Origin: Alisma plantago-aquatica
Taxonomy: Eukaryota; Streptophyta; Magnoliopsida; Alismatales; Alismataceae
NCBI GenBank assembly: GCA_963693085.1
Contig: OY856413.1
Span: 545,964,879-546,028,878 of the forward strand
Reading direction: 5' to 3'
Length of the DNA stretch: 64,000 nucleotides
The notes below the pieces were generated by a model. That model had not been told where the DNA came from, made no database searches, and worked only from the letters and a program-made list of their open reading frames with translations. Shown one piece after another: positions 32,174 through 45,400 of this stretch. Position numbers and translations under genes: made by a program. Positions within the stretch are counted from its first letter, which is position 1, and each line of letters starts with the position of its first letter.

Positions 32174-34558
32174 AGGTGTCATGAAAGTAAACTTGTAACA
32201 CTTTTGAGATATATGATATCAAGATGTAAAGTGTAAAGCATTCTTACTTGGGGCAAGTGTTGCCTTTATAGATAGGAATACTTTAGTTTATTTTCAGCCA
32301 ATAAGGCATGTAATACAGTTATGAACTGTTATTTCATACTTGCCAATAGATAGAAACACTTTATTTTTGCATATTGTATGACAATGATGGCAATTAATAA
32401 AGAGATGTTTCAATTTATAAAGATGTGATCTTTGTGGCAATGCCTTATTTATCTTATGATATTTGATATGCATAAGATAAGACGATACCTAAAAGTTATA
32501 GATAACTCAAACAATTTAATTAGCATTAATCATGAGAAATTCATTTCTAGTTTCCATGTGATGGATAAATCTAGACTCTTTTGGTTATAGAACCAGTAAG
32601 AGACATGAATATCTTGGACATGATTAATCAATCTTCACTAATGTAGTGGGAGAGTGATTATCCTATTAGGTATAATACATGTGATGTATTTACATACCTA
32701 TTGGAATAAATGCTAATACTTCAAATGGTGTTTAGAGAAATACCAATATGAATATCTTGAAGTGTTCAAGATTATCATAAATGAAGTACAAATTTGGTAA
32801 AGTATTAATTCTTGATGAGATCAATGAATGAAATACTTGGACCAAATGTTTGAGATCCTTATGAGTGATTATGATAGTGTATCATAGTGAACTCATGATT
32901 AAGGCATGGTGATGTCTGAATCAAGAAGGAATCATACTCTAAGGAGTTAGAGAATGATTATCAAATAACTGAATTCTTCTTAATAAAAGAATACCCCATA
33001 CTAATAAAAGAAATTAAGAATCACAAGGGTTGTGAGTTCTTATATCTTTAACAGATACACCTCAATCATCTATGTGATGAGTTGTTCATGTGATGAGTCA
33101 ACTATCAAGATGAATATGAGGAACCGAATCTTGAGTTATGGTTTATAACCATTACATCCTAAATGACTTCCATGTGAACCATAAGGTATGACCTTAATGG
33201 TAGCACTCATTGGATCATATCCATAAGTGCAAATAAGTCTTAAGTGTCAAGACACATGGATAACATTTTGACAAGGATGATGCTTGTTGATTGCAACTTA
33301 ATGACTAAGACATTTGGCATATGGATACTAAAACCGCATTCCTATGAGGAATAAAAACAGGATGTGTACGTGACACAACCTATAAGGTTTATGAATCCAC
33401 TAATGCAAATGAAGTCTATAAGTTACAATGGACTAATCAATGTGATTGATTGAGTACAAGCAACTCAAAATTGGATCTTTATTTTGATAATATAGTCAAA
33501 GGGTTTGACTGATATGTCAAAGATAAAGAAGTGATATGTGATTTAGTGGGAGCGTATTCACATTCCACATATTGATGTGAAATGGAATTGTTCTAGAATG
33601 GAAATCCAAAAGTGGAAATTATCTTTAAGGAAGATAGAGATGTTTCCTATGTGATAGGAATAGAGATCTATAAAGATAGTTCTCAGAAAATCTCTTGACC
33701 TGGAAAGAGAAAGCATACATGGGCAATCTGTACTGAAGTGTTCAGTATGCACAGATTCAGTGGGAGAAAACTTGTCCATGTTACATGGATATTAGTATCC
33801 CAAGGCCAAGTGTCCAATTCTTATGAAGAATGGGAACACGAAGAATAGATATGGATCTATCATGTATGTAATCATCCCATTATCTTGCATGTATGACATG
33901 GCAAGAATAAAATGCATTCATCATCTTGTATGTAGGACATGGCAATATGATGTGCTCATCCTGATAACTCGTATGTAGGACATGACGAGTGGATGTCTGT
34001 CTACTTCCAGTAAGGGTTACTGGAATACCATGAGAACTTGATAAGTGCTTGTGAAGCACTAGTTCTATGGAGAAGAGTTCGATGTAAAGAGTTACATTGA
34101 TGTGAACTTCTGAAAGGACATAAAATTAATCGCAATATATATACATGATATGTATAAAAGTAAATGTTTGTTGATAATTGGAAGTGTTCCAATAAAGCCA
34201 TTTAAAAGGGAAAAGCCGAGTATCTATGTGTTAGTGAACAGCAGTGGATATTATATGGATCTGAAAGTTCATGAGATGAACTTATATTCCACTCATTGAT
34301 GACAAGTCTGGAATCCTTGATCATGAAATGTGGCTAAAGGTTAGCAAATGGAATGCTAGATCGCATATTATGGCAACTCCATCTCATACGTGTGACGTAC
34401 AACGAAGAGATGAGAGACATGCAATTTATACTGACTTTGGCAAGGTGTTGCCATTACTCACTATGTTCGCACTAAGAGCACAGTAACATGTGTGACATGT
34501 TTAAAGATCACTATGAATATGATTCATGGGTGATTGGCTCGCAGTGCAAGTGGGAGTC
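32174..34558 (+). pseudogene. Copia-B copy 1 pol remnant
   Basis: Almost no coding sense remains in 2.4 kb. One recognisable block at 33600-33690 reads EDRDVSYVIGIEIYKDSSQK, matching the segment that follows the RT catalytic core in copia elements. The stretch ends with GTGCAAGTGGGAGTC (34544-34558), the usual copia polypurine tract. The copy at 51278-53632 has the same block (52007-52243) and a similar length, so the reduction of pol predates both insertions. Protease, integrase and the YVDD box are absent. Confidence 0.7.
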
Positions 34559-36804
34559 TGTTGGTATGTATGCCCTGAGAGCCAATCATGGGATGATTGG
34601 TGGGATACATTAAGATTGATTTGATAAACATAAAAAGGCGAGCTTCCAATTCTTTCTGGTTCAGTCATATGAGATAGTGATAGAACAGATTGAATGTCTA
34701 GAGAATGACAGTACTCAATGACGTATGCCTTCAGGTTCATGACCTGAATGATGAGATCATACGGATGTTAAGAGTTTGTACATTCTTGTTATGTCCCTAG
34801 TCGGATGTCATTATGGAAGGTAGATAGACAGCAATGACACACAAGACTAGATTGTGGTGTTGGTTGATGACAGAATCTCATTAGTCATGATATAGAGATA
34901 TCAAACCAAACACATAGGTACTTGTTAGAGAACAAGGTACCAGACAGACCCACCGTGAGTTTGACACATGGAACCATGAAATGGTAGTCACAGTCAGTAC
35001 TCACAGTGATGGTGGTGAGTGTGATTCTTAGACCTGAAATCACTGCACTCAACACATGTCGTTGGGCACACTTTGACATCATCAAACGCAGTCCTGAAAC
35101 ATGGGTTGTTATAAAGGTGATGATTGGGTGGCTTTGACACATGGGGCTTTTGAGGGGTGAGTGATAGATATGGGATTTGTCCCTCCTGAGGGAGTTTGAT
35201 ATCCATGGCCACTTGATGAGTAGGATTGAGAAAGGCGTGCACGCATGTGCGAATCAATATATGATACTGATGTCATACATATCTCTTCCAGTCTACTCTG
35301 AGATCAAGGAAGTGAATGAACGTTGACAGGATGACTGTTCCATGCCTCGAGTTCATTCGGGATATCAGTGACAAAGGAATTATACATTCGCTGTAACACC
35401 ATTCACGGATTGTAGGATGAAAGTTGTTCTCCAACTTTCTACTTTCACTTGGGTAGCACTGATGTGTGACTAGGCACCGCTCTTTGCTTGTGAAGTCATA
35501 AGTGTTATGGACTTTTACTGCCAACGTGAAATGGACCTGCAGGGTCACATACATAGGATTTAACCTGGAAGAGGAGTTTTGTCCACAAAGCAATGTTTAG
35601 ATTGATTACTAAAGGAGTTTAGTAGTTCAATTAAACACTCAATCAGTCGATGACTCAATATCGTATGCTTCAAGGTGTTGGACACATTGATTGGAGTATC
35701 GGATTGATTGAAATCGCAATTGACTGATTTTGCCCAACCTGTGCTCCCAACCGATCGGCTCATGTGATGAACCGGTCGGCTGAGGTTGCTGAACCGGTCG
35801 GCTGGAGTGTCCAGGCCGATCGGCTCATGCCCAGGTTGAAACGACCGGTTCAAGGGTTGAACCGATCGGCTCAACTGGTGCAACCGACCAGTTGGGAAAA
35901 GTCATGTCGGCAAGAATTTTCCTTTGGTTTCAAATTGCCCAATTCGATTGGGAATAATATTGGTATTCGATACCAATTGGGAAAGAAACAAGGAAAGTCT
36001 TTTTGAGCCGGATTAGGACCATGAACCGATCGGTTCAGGGCACCAACCGATCGGTTGGAGTGCCCCAAACGATCGGCTCAGGTCCAACCGATCGGCTCAA
36101 TGGCCGAACCGATCGGTTCAGTTATGAACTGATCATTTCAAGTTGCGAACCGGTTGCTTTTTGTGGAAAAATTCTCGAACCCTTCTACTCATGCTTTAGT
36201 CCCGCATTGCCCGGGATGGAGAACCCTGTCCCATGACTCTCCTATATATATAGGGGTATTGGGGGCTTCTCATAGTACAACTCAGTGCAACCAGTTGCTC
36301 TGCAAGTTGTCATTCTCTCTGGTTTTGGTAACCGTGAGAGAGCCCGAGCAAGTGCTTCCCGCAAAAGGGAGGTGCAGCAAGGGAAGGACAACTGCAGTTG
36401 CAACAGGAGGCAGGAGAGCGTGTTGGCGACTAGTACGTCAACAGGAGGGTGCGACTCCTTCCACTTCCTTGTGGGACAAGGAGTGTGGAGTTCCAGGTGG
36501 TCCGTGTGGACTACTACAGAGGCGGGAGGACACTGCCGCTTAGGAGGACAACTGTCATCCGACAGTCCAGTTCGAGTAGGAGTTGTCAGTCCCGGTGCGA
36601 CCAGGAGCTGCACAGACACTGTCGAAGTCCGGAGTTGAAGACCGCGCATTGCGCGAGGTATTGTCGCCGAGCAAGCCTCGGGACAAGGTATGATTCCACA
36701 AACCATCCTTTCCTATTATATAGACGTTGACGCGTTTCCTCGGTATGGGTTTGGGGAGAAATTTTTGTTTCCGCTGCCTTCTCTGTCTCCCCTAAAACCC
36801 AACA
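34559..36804 (+). repeat. Copia-B copy 1 3' LTR
   Basis: Direct repeat of 27626-29871, 2246 bp, with the same word arrays (35748-36158) and TATA box (36242-36253). Confidence 0.97.
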
Positions 36805-39800
36805 AAAACACCCCAAGGACCTGAGTGTATAGGGACAACTCTAGGATTCTAACACCAAAAGACTAGCAACCAACCTTTTCAGCTACTGCTCTTGTTGTTG
36901 CTCTTCCTCAGCTGCATGACCTCTACCTCTTCATGCACGGTCACCTAAAAGATGTGGAAACCCATGGGGTGATACCAAACATCCCTATGAGAGATATAAC
37001 TCTCGACCAATGCCAATAAAGCACAGATAAACTAAACAGGTAAGCCAACATACTAACAAGATGAGCAGATTCAGCTAAATGATATGAATATAATCGGCAA
37101 CATAGATTAAACAAGATTAGGCAAACACCACTAAAATAGTAGATCAAGTTATGTTCTAAAAAAGAATATGAAGAACATGTATACCAGTTGACTTCTCTTA
37201 CAGCCTTGTAATTCAAGAAATCAGTAAAAAGAGAAGGCAAAGGCTCAACCAATGTGATATGTATGTCACCTAAGCATATAAATATATACTACATGGATGT
37301 GTTACCTCTTTTATTATGCCCTGAGAATTTGATTCGTACAACCCAAATCCAACTGGACACTGCTAAATGGAAATCAATGCCATATAAGGTCCATGGAAGA
37401 GCCAGAATACATGACCTCTCCAACACCTCTTGGTCAGCTCAAGAGAACACCGCAGAGACATATCGGTCAACTGCAAAAGAGTGACATATAGTCAGTACAA
37501 GGATCGGCTCATGCATGGTCGTCCATATATATAAACACCTATCCCACCTCGGTACAGGTACAATGCTAGAAGAACAGGCTCACGCATGGCCGTCTGAAAA
37601 GAAGGAGTGGCTCAATCGTGGCCATCCATATCATAAGGAGATTGGCTCACACATGTTTATCTCACACAACCTATAATTAAGGACGCATGGAGATACTCAA
37701 CATGCACCTTGCATATTCAAAAATATGTGCTCCGAGTTATACTCATTTCACCAATCTAGTAAATAAAGATGACACTAGAATTGGATATATGGCACATGGA
37801 AAACAACATGATTAGGTTTCACTAGATTAGTTAATGGATTGGGTGACTTTTAGCATCAATCAAGTTACAACATATAAAGCTAAAACAAACTCTACAATTA
37901 TAAGGGTGTGTTGCAACTCCAAAATATGTAAAACGTATAAGGGGTGATCTTGTCACACAACCACCACATAATACTCAAAGTTTTTCCATCCCCAAGGCGA
38001 TCATCAAGATCACATATCACTATGGGGGCTTAATCCCTTAATCGCATCACTTGAGGACATCACCTCCCAAGGCATCAAGCCATCACTAGGTCGTAGGACC
38101 TATCACATTAAGTCGTACATGTTCATCATCACATATTGTCTCATTAGTGTGCATAAGCACCACCCTGTATCACATAACCATCACCATAGCATATATAAGC
38201 CATGGCATACATATCACCTGCAAGGTTAGGGCTTATAAACAAGAGAGAGAAAACATTCTACATGATGAATATCTCATAAGGGAGAAAGCAAACACATAAT
38301 TCAGAATTAGGGTTAGGGTTCTAAATTTTAACCGATTAGGATTTTGTAGATACATACAAGAACTAAACCCTAAATATAGCATCTTCCACATCCTTAGAAC
38401 ACTTAGAGTTAAGAAGAATGATTAAGGTTAAGCAAGTCATTATACATATAGCACTACATGTGGCTCAAACATTACTCATAGATGTACGTGGGTTAGGTAC
38501 TCAAACATGTGTTACCACCATACCTCAACTACGTGTCACGACCACCACCATCTTGGATCGCGGCCACCATCACCCATGTTGTCACGACCGCGTCCAACCT
38601 TTCTCATGTCACAACTGTGACACACCAAGGGTGTATCAAGTCTCATACCACAAGCAACCAAGTCACATCAGATAGGGTTAGAGTTCAACCATCCAAGGGA
38701 GATCATGTCTCACAAGGACAAGGGGTGTCTTCGACACAAGAGTAAGAATTCATCTGAAACAGAATAAAGGTCCTACCAAGTCAAGACAGGAGAAAATGAT
38801 ACTCAACTAGGGCATCCCAACTAAAATAGCTCATGGGTCATGACCAACCTTAATGTCACGAAAACGACATACCAAGGAGAAGACCTATCATGACCCCAAA
38901 AACCAAAATGCGGCATTACAATCACGGCAAAAAATGCAACGTTACAACTGCGACCAACACTAGGGAAAGAGATGTCATGACTCAAGACAAGGCAAGGTAA
39001 GCACCAAGGGTCAAGCCACCACTAAGACCAAGAAACAAGATCAACCAAAGGTCAAAATAGAGATATCTCATGGCTAAAACATGTGACACAACAAGGTAAA
39101 CCCATCATCATCATAGAGGAAGAACCTCATGCAAAACGGTCACCAAACCCTAAAAACAAGATTCGTGGAACCACCAAGAGAAGGAGCCTCAACAAGGGAG
39201 AGAAACCAAGATTGTCACCACCAAAACCAAACCAAGACTTCATAGAACACTAAAACACTCTATCATCATGCATGAAATGAAAACCATGGGAAAGAAGGAA
39301 ATAAAATAACCATGCACCACAAACACCCAAAATCAGTTACAAGGAAACCAAGGTTTCAGATTGCATCCAAACAAAGCATGATCTCAACATCATCCAAGCC
39401 ATAGAGAATATCAACATCTACTAGCACATTAAAGTAACATATGGGGAGAGAAAACAACAACATGCAAGCATGGAAAGTGCAATAATAGAGAAGGTTAAGA
39501 GTTATATAACCTGCCTTAAGGAAGATCACTCCAAGGAAGGCAAGCTCCAAGAACACGATCACCAAGGAAGATCATGTTCCACACCAAAAGCTCCACTTTT
39601 ATCCAAAAGATCACCTCAAGAAAGAGGAGACACCAAGGTCAAAAGATAGATCAAGAAAGAGGTAAGAAGCTAAAGGCCAAACCAAAACAAAGAAAGGGAA
39701 AAAAGAGAGAAGAAACTCCCTCTCACTTGGGTGTCACCTTGTTAAAACATGGACTATTACCCTTGTGATGAGGAGCTTACTCTCAAGAACGACCACCATG

Positions 39801-40826
39801 TCAAAAAATAGTCTAAGGATGAGAAAAGGGAAGAAGGTGGGGTAGAAGATTCAAACAAAACATCCAAGAGGAAAGATAAACACTCACCAAGGTTGAGGAT
39901 GACCAAGGATCACCACAAACACCACATGCAAGGGTGAACCACCTCCGAAGCACCAAAAATAGATCCTTCTTGCTCCACCAATCTCCAAGATTGTCCAAGA
40001 AAGGAAGGAGTAAGTGGATGGCCGAAAAAGATCACTTGCATGGAGAAAAGAGGGTTTATATAGCAAAGGATGAGAGAGGTAGGGCAAGGGATGAGGTGTC
40101 AATGAAAGAAGACCCCAAAGGGCTTGTCCCCCCAAGAAACTAACATGAAACCACATAAAGTCCACATGTAAGAGATGGTGATGCACTCTAGGTTTGATCT
40201 CAACCATCTACGCCACCCAACCCTCATGTCGTGATTGCAACACACCAAGGGAACCACCCATGGTCGCGACACACCACCAAGAACCACCAAGCCGCGACAC
40301 AAGGTCTCCACAACCCTAGGTCGCAACACTCTACACAAGAGCACCCATCTAGACCCAAGACCATCTCATTTGTGACAGCCATACCTTGGGGAGGTTTCTT
40401 GACCGTGACACCCTCCAACCAGGTCCTAGGTCGTGACCTAGGTCGAAACAAACCAACAAGGGTCACATGGTCAATGTACACCAAACCCTAGAAAACCCTA
40501 ATCACCACTCAGGGTGATACCACTCAACTATAGGTCCACCAAGGTGCCCCAAAACACAAAAACCTCCCTCATGAATCTAAGAGAGAGAAAAAACACTCTA
40601 GAGGTGGAAAATTACAAGAATACCCCTTCTAATGGGTAGTTTGCAATTTGCACCAAAACTAGCACACAAATCACAACCAACATCTAAGCAAGCTCAAACT
40701 GGAGACTTAAGCTCTCCACATGCTCTAAGATCATGTCAAAGGATTAGAGAAAGGTTCTAAGAAAAACCATCAATCCAAAACAAATAGGGTTAACCCTAAA
40801 ACACAGGTCAGGGGTCTTACACTTTT

Positions 40827-41739
40827 GTCTTACACTTTCTTCTAATTAATTGCACTCATTCTTTGTTTAGATTGATTGTAACATTGTTGTTGATGATATC
40901 TAGATGTCAACATTGTATGAAACCATGGACTCCTAACTCAAACAACTGATAGAGATACATGATCAATTTGTTCACTTTATCTTGTCTGTTATAACTTGTG
41001 GTGATTAAATAACCTAATCCATGAGTTGGAACACCTGTTGAAGCTCATGAGTTCTTGATGAAACCCATGATAAAACTTTCAAGAATGTTGAACAATGATC
41101 CTGAAGCACTGAAATACTGGGCTTGAGAGAAGTCCAACCTTTGCTAGATTTTGTGTTACAAAATGACACAAAATCTGCATGGTCCTGATTTAATCAATTA
41201 AAATTAAGGACTTGAATCAGTTAAAGGAAAAATGTAGTCTATGGTGGTAGTCCCCTAGAGCCCCAGTATCACTTAATTAATCAAACTAAAATCCAAATTA
41301 GCCAGTTTTATTTCTACATTTTATTTCTTGCTTTTAATCACTCTCTACAAATTGGATTTTAAATAGTACTCTTAGCAATTAGTTCAGATAAAACTGTTAT
41401 AAGTTTTGTTCCATGGGATTGATACCTTTCTATACTAAAAATTAAAGTTATCACTTGTGGGTGAGTTGTTTGTCATTGAAAATCTTAAACTATGGGATTT
41501 CTTTCTAGTGATTTTGTTTTGCTAGCAACACACATCAAATGTTCGTGTCATTTTCAGGGACATTGGAATTTCTTTCAAAACCTCTTTGCTTTGATTAATA
41601 GGAATGTTTCTTTTTTCAATTGGCAATCACTCTTATCTACTTGAACTCATCTTCCTCGAATCTAACTTTTCCTAATCTCCCTTTTTGGTACTAGTTGTGT
41701 ACGTGACATTCACGGAGCATCGACTATACACCATTTGAT
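40827..41739. other. Unassigned AT-rich DNA
   Basis: No coding motif or repeat partner seen between the solo LTR and the copia integrase fragment. Confidence 0.4.
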
Positions 41740-42000
41740 CCAGAGATCGACATGACCTTTCATCACCTAAAATAGACCCATCAGTACATGATGGCCGAGT
41801 AGGACACATGGTAGTGACTTGGGTGAGAATTTACTGGCGGCGGTGTCCCATATGTATGGGTAGCAGTGGCAGCCAAAGCTCCGTAAGCTGCTGTAGTTTG
41901 CATGTGTTCCAAAGAGTGCATGGAAAGGTGTATTGTTTTGGAGAGCGGTGCATGGTAGTAGGTTGAGAAGAAACACGGCAGTCGTAAAAGCTTCAACCCA
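41740..42000 (-). pseudogene. Copia integrase fragment (third copia lineage)
   Basis: The minus frame reads AFTTAVFLLNLLPCTALQN, PFHALFGTHANYSSLRSFGC and CYPYIWDTAASKFSPKSLPCVLLGH. This is the conserved C-terminal part of Ty1/copia integrase (FLINRLP..., LRVFGC, F.PRS..CVFLGY). It is only about 90 residues and is cut on both sides. The type differs from Copia-A and Copia-B, which have no integrase to compare. Confidence 0.85.
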
Positions 42001-42289
42001 ATAGCATTGGGGAATAACACCAAAGTTTTCTTTGACACCTCATTTGGAGGTAAATTCATATTTTAAAACTTGGACAACATCTAGGAAGTGGTAAAAAGAA
42101 GTGTTGAGACACAAGCCTAATCAAATCAAGCACAAGGTGGGGTTCTCGAGGTAACCAAGGTTGAAGACAATTCCAAGCTCAAATCTATTTACTATAGTCT
42201 CATGATGCTTGCCTTGAAGCAAGATCATATGAAGTCCTCTCTTAGTGCCTATGAAAGAAGCTGACAACCACAATAACGTCAAGATCAAC

Positions 42290-42495
42290 AATAACAAGTG
42301 AAATTTGTAGATTATTTTTGTGGGATCTGCCAAGGCCATGACCACTCTATGCAGTAATGCCAACTCCTCTACAACAATCCCATGTATAGACAACAGATGG
42401 AGGATCTCAACTCCATCTACAACATACCTAGGCAGACCTATTACAATCTAAAGCAGACTATAAACCATCCTAGGTTCCAGTATGGAAATCCAGTC
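42290..42495 (+). pseudogene. Athila/Tat-type Gag zinc-knuckle fragment
   Basis: The plus strand reads VKFVDYFCGICQGHDHSMQ-stop-CQLLYNNPMYRQQMEDLNSIYN, then IPRQTYYNLKQTINHPRFQYGNP. The CX2CX4HX4C knuckle and the following NxxY...NHPxF block define this Gag type. It is a relative of the minus-strand relic at 25586-26520. It is cut by the Gypsy-2 LTR that starts at about 42496. Confidence 0.75.
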
Positions 42496-45400
42496 TATGA
42501 CAACCTGATGCCACATGAGTGAGATTACTCAAAGCAAAGTGTGGAATTAACACTAAACATCTGGATTACCATAAAAAAGGGTAAATTAAAACCAATCTAA
42601 AATAACCACAAGATCAAAAACATATTACATCTGAGTCCATAAACAGTATTGTCTATATCATATGTCATGCCAAAAGATATTACATATCACTGTTCAATGG
42701 CTAGCGTGCCACAAACCTATTACATATGATAACTTGTTCACATACATAAGCCATATTTGTACAACAATCACATACTACCAAAAACTCGTATCGATGTATA
42801 ATGTATGCAAAACCTCCCCAAGGACCTAAGAGTACATGGACAACACATAGGACTCTAATAAAAAGCACTAGCAGCATATCCAACCTTTAACATCTACTGC
42901 TCCTCTTGCTACTCAGCCTCAACTGCATGATCTCTACCTCGTCGTGCACGACCACCTAAAATATGTGGAAACCCATGGAGTGAGACCGATGTCCCAGAGA
43001 GAGATATAACTCTCCACCAACAACTATTATTAACATAGGCAGATTATAGAGCAAATGATAATACTATTAGCAAGATAAGTATATCCAGTTAAAAGATTTC
43101 TTTAAAACTGATAATACATATTAAATAGTTTAGGCATCTATAATTGAACAATAGAACATCTTACACTTCTATAAGGAAATATGAAGAACATGTATAACCG
43201 TTATCAACTAAACAATATAAGAAATAAGGCAAGGGGTCATCCAATGCAAATCATGTTTGACCCTAAGAAAATATACTATGCAGTTGTATTACGTCTTTTA
43301 TTATGCCCTATGGAGATGAGGTACACCATTCATGATCCAACTAACTATCTATAAGTTGAAATTAGTGTCATACAAGATCTAGAATAGTCATATTCCTATG
43401 ATCTCCCACACCCTCGGTCAGTCTGAATCTTCCACAATGACAAATAGAGTAAAACTACAAATCAGCCTAGTCTGCCTTGGTATAGAGGCACGACACTAGT
43501 GATATATGACCACAGACATTCTCATATCAAGGTATGATCACAACCATCCCTAAAAATATATCATCTGAGATCCAACCTTGACCGTTCTCATGTCAGTGTA
43601 TGACCGCGGTCATCCTCCAAATCTATATTTGCAGATGCAAGGATATATCCTCAACTTGAACCCCCGCATATCCAACAATATGCGGTCTGAGTTTTCAGTA
43701 GGAACTACTCATTTCACCGTCCAGCAAGTATTGACGTTGAAGCTGGAACTATAGCTCATGGCAACCCACATGATTAGGGTTTCACTTGATTAGTTAAGAC
43801 ATTTAGGTATCTTTTAGTGCATCAATCAAGTTGCAATGTACAAGCCCAACACAAATTCTACAAAGATAAAGGTCGGTTGCAATGTCAAAATCACATCATC
43901 ACATGATATTATTGTCATACAAGGCCATCATAATTGTCACATCATCCTAGGATAATCATCCCTCATTACATCACTAGAGGATATCACCTCATACTAGGCA
44001 TTGAGACTCTACTAGGTCATAAAACCCAATCATATAGTTCCTGCATAACAACATCATCTCACCATGTCTCATTAAGGCTCATAATCATCACTCTATGTCA
44101 TATAAGAACTACCATATAAATCACTAGATATGATACTTATTCCACCTACAAGGTTAGGGTTATACAAGTTGGAGAGAGAAATGTCATTACATGCTAGTCA
44201 TTCAACATCAAACCCTAGGTACATCACTTCCCAAATTCTTGGAGTACATTAGGGTTAAGCATTATAACATATGTAGCGAGCATCACCCATGCATGTGTAA
44301 CGACCACCATGGGTGACACCATGTAGCGACCAACCAAATTAGACCATGTGTAGCGACCATCAACATCATACAAATGTATTGACCAAACAAATGCATCACA
44401 TGTAGCAACCACCCAAGAAGAACCATGGGTATCGACCAACCACATTGAATCAGGCATTGTGACTACAAGAAAACTAGATGTAGCGACCATCAAAAGGAAT
44501 CCATATGTAGAGACCACTACACTCACACATGTGTAGCGACCAAACAACCATAGAGACCACCCTGATTAGGGTTAGGGTTTGTTGTGAAATCAACACAACC
44601 ATCAACTAATGATAGGGATCGCAAGAGACCATCTAGAGGTAACGACCTCAAGCCAAAGCTACGTGTAGTTACCAACACAAGGGCCATATGTATCGAACCA
44701 CACAACAACTTTGTATCGACCATAGTGGCTTAGGGTTAGGATTATGGTGACTGAAACAAAACCTTAGCACACCATCAACATGGTCATAACAACAACAAGA
44801 AACGAAGGAAAGCATGTCGACTGAATCATAAGATTTACCTCAAGAAGTCAAGTGTCATCAAGATGAAACCTCAAAGAGAATATGATCATCAAACCCCTAG
44901 AAACGATCATCATCAAGATAAAAAATGAAACCATGCTAAGAGAGAGAAAACTAATGTCCAACACATGCACATGAGAACCCAAACCTCCATTCAACACATG
45001 ATGTCTGAACCATAAACATGGTGATAAAACCAACAATCAAAGTGCATGTAAGAAACAACAACATCCACCATCACTAAGGGTTCAGATTCATGAATTAGAG
45101 TTAAGAGAAAGAGCAATATATGCAAGAATACTACATAATATTCAACCCTGAAACAAGATAGGATCATCTATCCAATTATAATCACATTTTAGGTATAGAA
45201 CAGTAGCATGCAAGCAAGATAAGAGGTGCAATAATAGAAGAGGGGAAAGTTATATGACCCACCTTAAGATGAAGATCAACCTCCAAGAGAGAGAAGGAAG
45301 ATCCAACTAGGATCAACTCCATGGACAATAAGGTCACCTCAAGAGAAGAAGAACACACCAAGGTCAAAGGATCTCAAAAGAGAAAGGGGTAGAACCCTAA

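Larger units (their letters stand above)
27626..36804 (+). mobile_element. Copia-B copy 1: complete, young, pol-depleted copia retrotransposon
   Basis: The 9179-bp element starts TGTTGGTATG and ends AACCCAACA, flanked by AAAAC on both sides (27621-27625 and 36805-36809). Both LTRs are 2246 bp and differ at about thirty places by eye, mostly transitions, so it is the youngest insertion visible. The interior holds a PBS, a 1.4-kb structured leader, one gag frame and 2.4 kb with only relics of RT. It cannot supply its own integrase or RT. Confidence 0.96.
27320..40821 (-). mobile_element. Gypsy-2 solo LTR, interrupted by Copia-B copy 1
   Basis: It starts TGTGACGCCCC and ends GGGGTCTTACA, flanked on both sides by CTTTT (27315-27319 and 40822-40826). 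Without the copia insertion it is about 4.3 kb. It aligns with the LTR at 42496-46519 (for example AACAACACTAAGC near 27374, and the CCCCAAGGACCT and GAGATATAACTCTC blocks). No internal region is attached, so the element was reduced by LTR-LTR recombination. The part from 36810 to 40821 holds no gene; it contains short word arrays (GGCTCAYGCATGG at 37503-37655, GTCACGACC/GTCGCGACA at 38529-38640 and 40225-40450). Confidence 0.88.
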
